This document shows, one piece after another, positions 62,298 to 64,000 of a DNA stretch of 64,000 nucleotides. The stretch spans positions 38,468-102,467 of the forward strand of contig CAKPRQ010000005.1 of NCBI GenBank assembly GCA_934182605.1, read 5' to 3'. Source of the DNA: an uncultured Clostridia bacterium. Its GTDB lineage: Bacteria; Bacillota; Clostridia; TANB77; CAG-508. The notes beneath the pieces were generated by a model that saw only the letters and a list, made by a program, of their open reading frames with translations, had not been told where the DNA came from and searched no databases. How positions within the stretch are numbered: the first letter of the stretch is position 1; every line of letters starts with the position of its first letter. A program made the position numbers and the translations under genes.

Positions 62298-63185
62298 TTA
62301 ATGATGATGGTGATGATGTCCTTCTTCAATATGTAAATTTGGATTACACTCAACATCTTCACAAGCTTCATCTTCTGTTTCAAGTATTGCATGACAAATT
62401 CCATGTTCTGCTAACTCTTCTCTTATTTCTTCTTTTATTTTTTTTATATTATTAGATTTTGTAACTATATGCATTGTTGCATAATTATTATAGCCATCCA
62501 TACTCCATACATGTATATGATGTATATCATTTACTCCATCAATTTCTTGCAAATGTTCTTTTAATTTTTCAATATTAATATTTTGTGGTGTCTTTTCCAA
62601 AAATAAATCTAAAATTTGTTTTAGATTCTTTAAAGTATTTATTAAAATAAACAATGCTACACCTATACTCATTATTGGGTCAATAATTTTTATATCTGTA
62701 AAATTCATTACTATAGCCCCTATTAAAACAACTACCCAGCCTAGTACATCTTCTAACATATGAAGATTCACAGATTTTTGATTTATTGAGTCTCCTTCTC
62801 TTGTTAAATATGCTGCAATAAAATTCATTACTACACCAATAATAGCAAATATTATCATTCCTTTATAATTGACTTCTACTGGATTTATAATTCTCCCTAT
62901 TGCATTATAAATAACTAAAATTGAACCAACTAATAAAATTACAGTTGTTATTAATCCCCCAAGTACTGAGTATCTAACATAACCATAAGTATAATTATTA
63001 TCAGGTTTCTTTTTACTTTTCTTTTCTAGAAAAAACGATATTCCTATACTCAGAGCATCTCCCATATCATGTATAGCATCTGATAATATTGCTACTGAAT
63101 TTGTAAGTATTCCCCCAAAAAATTCAAAAATTGAAAATGCCAAATTTAATATAAACGCAAATAAAATGTTTTTTTCTGTTTTCAC
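62298..63185 (-). CDS. Cation diffusion facilitator transporter
   Basis: A 295-residue CDF (CzcD/ZitB-type) metal efflux protein with six membrane helices. Metal-site motifs are 'DAIHDMGDALS' in helix 2 and 'HMLEDVLGW' in helix 5 (HxxxD type, Zn/Cd/Co preferring). The cytosolic C-terminal domain has 'IDGVNDIHHIHVWSMDGYNNYATMHIV'. It ends in a natural run of six His preceded by acidic residues, which could bind metal. The start is GTG 63185 after AGGAGG. It follows an ArsR-family regulator on the same strand, so metal-induced expression is expected. Confidence 0.95.
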   Translation of the reverse strand: MKTEKNILFAFILNLAFSIFEFFGGILTNSVAILSDAIHDMGDALSIGISFFLEKKSKKKPDNNYTYGYVRYSVLGGLITTVILLVGSILVIYNAIGRIINPVEVNYKGMIIFAIIGVVMNFIAAYLTREGDSINQKSVNLHMLEDVLGWVVVLIGAIVMNFTDIKIIDPIMSIGVALFILINTLKNLKQILDLFLEKTPQNINIEKLKEHLQEIDGVNDIHHIHVWSMDGYNNYATMHIVTKSNNIKKIKEEIREELAEHGICHAILETEDEACEDVECNPNLHIEEGHHHHHH

Positions 63186-63216
63186 TTTTAAAACCTCCTA
63201 ATATAATTTATGATTT

Positions 63217-63576
63217 TTAAATAAATTCTTCTATATGTTCTAGTCCGATATTAAATATATCTCTAATATGTTCATCAGCTAGAGTATAGTATACTTCTTT
63301 ACCTTCTTTTCTGTACGAGACAATATTCTTTTCTTTTAGTATTTTCAATTGATGCGAAATTAGTGATTTACTCATTCCTAAAGAGTATGCAATATCACAT
63401 ACACACATTTCATGTTTTTCTAATACAAATAATATTTTACTTCTCGTACTATCTGCTATTACTTTATAGAACTCTATTAATTTATCAAATGTATCTTCGT
63501 CAATCATTTTATTTTGTGCCATTTCAACGGCTTCATTATGTATAGAGTTGCAGTCACAAATATATTCTTTATTCAT
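63217..63576 (-). CDS. ArsR/SmtB-family metal sensor (CadC/CzrA type)
   Basis: A 119-residue repressor: 'YKVIADSTRSKILFVLEKHEMCVCDIAYSLGMSKSLISHQLKILKEKNIVSYRKEGKEVYYTLADEHI'. The 'MCVCD' element in helix alpha-3 and an N-terminal 'CDC' give the CadC-type thiolate site, and 'DEHI' plus further His/Glu near the end fit an alpha-5 site. Metal binding would release it from DNA and turn on the CDF gene 31 bp downstream. An inverted repeat lies just before its start. Confidence 0.93.
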   Translation of the reverse strand: MNKEYICDCNSIHNEAVEMAQNKMIDEDTFDKLIEFYKVIADSTRSKILFVLEKHEMCVCDIAYSLGMSKSLISHQLKILKEKNIVSYRKEGKEVYYTLADEHIRDIFNIGLEHIEEFI

Positions 63577-63620
63577 ATTTCGCCATCCTTTTATGTATTA
63601 TTAAAAATATCATTTCAAAA

Positions 63621-63674
63621 TTGAATAAATATTCAACTTTAATTATTATAATTTAATTTACATTCAATTGTCAA
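63621..63674 (-). promoter_or_regulatory. Promoter and operator of the metal-efflux operon
   Basis: Minus strand TTGACA (63669-63674), 18 bases, TATAAT (63645-63650). Just downstream is the palindrome TTGAATAAATATTCAA (63621-63636), matching the TGAA…TTCA spacing of ArsR/SmtB operators. Confidence 0.8.
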
Positions 63675-63683
63675 GTGTTTTTG

Positions 63684-63722
63684 AAAAAAAAAATCACTCT
63701 ATATTTTTATATAAAGTGATTC
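63684..63722 (-). terminator. Terminator of leftward gene entering from the right end
   Basis: AATCACTTTATAT / ATATAGAGTGATT stem with T-run of 11 on the minus strand. Confidence 0.85.
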
Positions 63723-63744
63723 TAGGAATTATAATTTATTTTTA

Positions 63745-63991
63745 TTATAAACTATTATATTGTTCAGCTGACAGAGGTTCTAACCATTCATTTGATGTGT
63801 TTTCTCCTGCAGGGAAATTGACAATTTCTTTTAGAAGTCCACTTATCTAGATTTTCTTGGTAAAAACTTTGCCCTACTTTATATAAACCAAAAACTAAAA
63901 TGATAACTAATATAATAGGAATGCGGGAATTTGACAGTTGCATAACATCGAAATTGATATAAGCATTTAAAATGCTTAATTTTTTTGTCAA
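63745..63991 (-). pseudogene. Small membrane protein gene, apparently frameshifted
   Basis: The first frame gives 'MQLSNSRIPIILVIILVFGLYKVGQSFYQENL' (one membrane helix; ATG inside the frame at about 63943) and runs off at 63788 into a Cys/Arg-rich tail. From about 63845 the next frame reads 'SGLLKEIVNFPAGENTSNEWLEPLSAEQYNSL' to TAA at 63745-63747, followed by a good terminator. A single indel would restore a protein of about 66 residues. No family recognised. Confidence 0.35.
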
Positions 63992-64000
63992 ATTTTTCTT

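Overview
The window is very A+T-rich, with strong AGGAGG-type ribosome binding sites, TTGACA/TATAAT promoters, intrinsic terminators and CCA-encoding tRNA genes. Together with a class B sortase, a dockerin-bearing protease, a G5/3D cell-wall protein, LemA/HtpX, DUF421 and a CadC/CzrA-type ArsR regulator, this points to a low-GC Bacillota, most likely an uncultured clostridial (gut-type) bacterium. That placement is inference. No rRNA or other firm phylogenetic marker is present.

Layout. 1-9.4 kb: a Nudix fragment, an ASCH protein, a complete type II Wadjet anti-plasmid system (jetABCD, all on the minus strand) and a membrane-anchored rhodanese. 9.4-13.9 kb: a relic of a tRNA-Met gene, a large TPR protein with a C-terminal HEPN-like Rx6H motif, an unrecognised protein and a calcineurin-like phosphoesterase. 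13.9-27.2 kb: an integrative element of about 13 kb bounded by two 50-bp sites of the same architecture (CGGTATTTAA ... TACCG). It carries a primase-helicase broken by an in-frame TAA, two excisionase-like proteins, a DUF6076-like protein, a tyrosine integrase and a type I restriction-modification system under a palindromic XRE operator. It resembles a phage satellite or small integrative element with defence cargo. No relaxase was found.

27.2-34.8 kb: a nucleoside phosphorylase-ASCH-ArsC/Spx-like operon, acetyltransferases, a Nudix protein, a decayed helicase, an orphan two-repeat CRISPR-like array, and a decaying cluster (frameshifted SGNH hydrolase, DUF4358 protein, ECF sigma factor fused by deletion to an RsiV-like anti-sigma). 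34.8-48.8 kb is mostly housekeeping: M29 aminopeptidase, tRNA-fMet, GT-C membrane protein, glyA, tRNA-Arg, HtpX/LemA, G5/3D protein, tRNA-Pro, DUF421, ferritin-like protein and lactate dehydrogenase. It is interrupted by a foreign-looking GC-richer secreted protein and by a Fic gene lying between 177-bp direct repeats that duplicate the 3' end of tRNA-Pro.

48.8-64 kb: DNA-repair genes (tag, an ogt remnant, a uracil-DNA-glycosylase-like gene) around an 1139-residue STAND NTPase, a GT2/GNAT pair, a sortase B plus wall-anchored substrate, a C1 protease with dockerin, trmL, several broken genes, and an ArsR-controlled cation efflux gene. Recurrent themes are defence (Wadjet, type I R-M, STAND, Fic, HEPN), nucleotide or base sanitation, and active gene decay: at least seven genes are frameshifted, interrupted or truncated.
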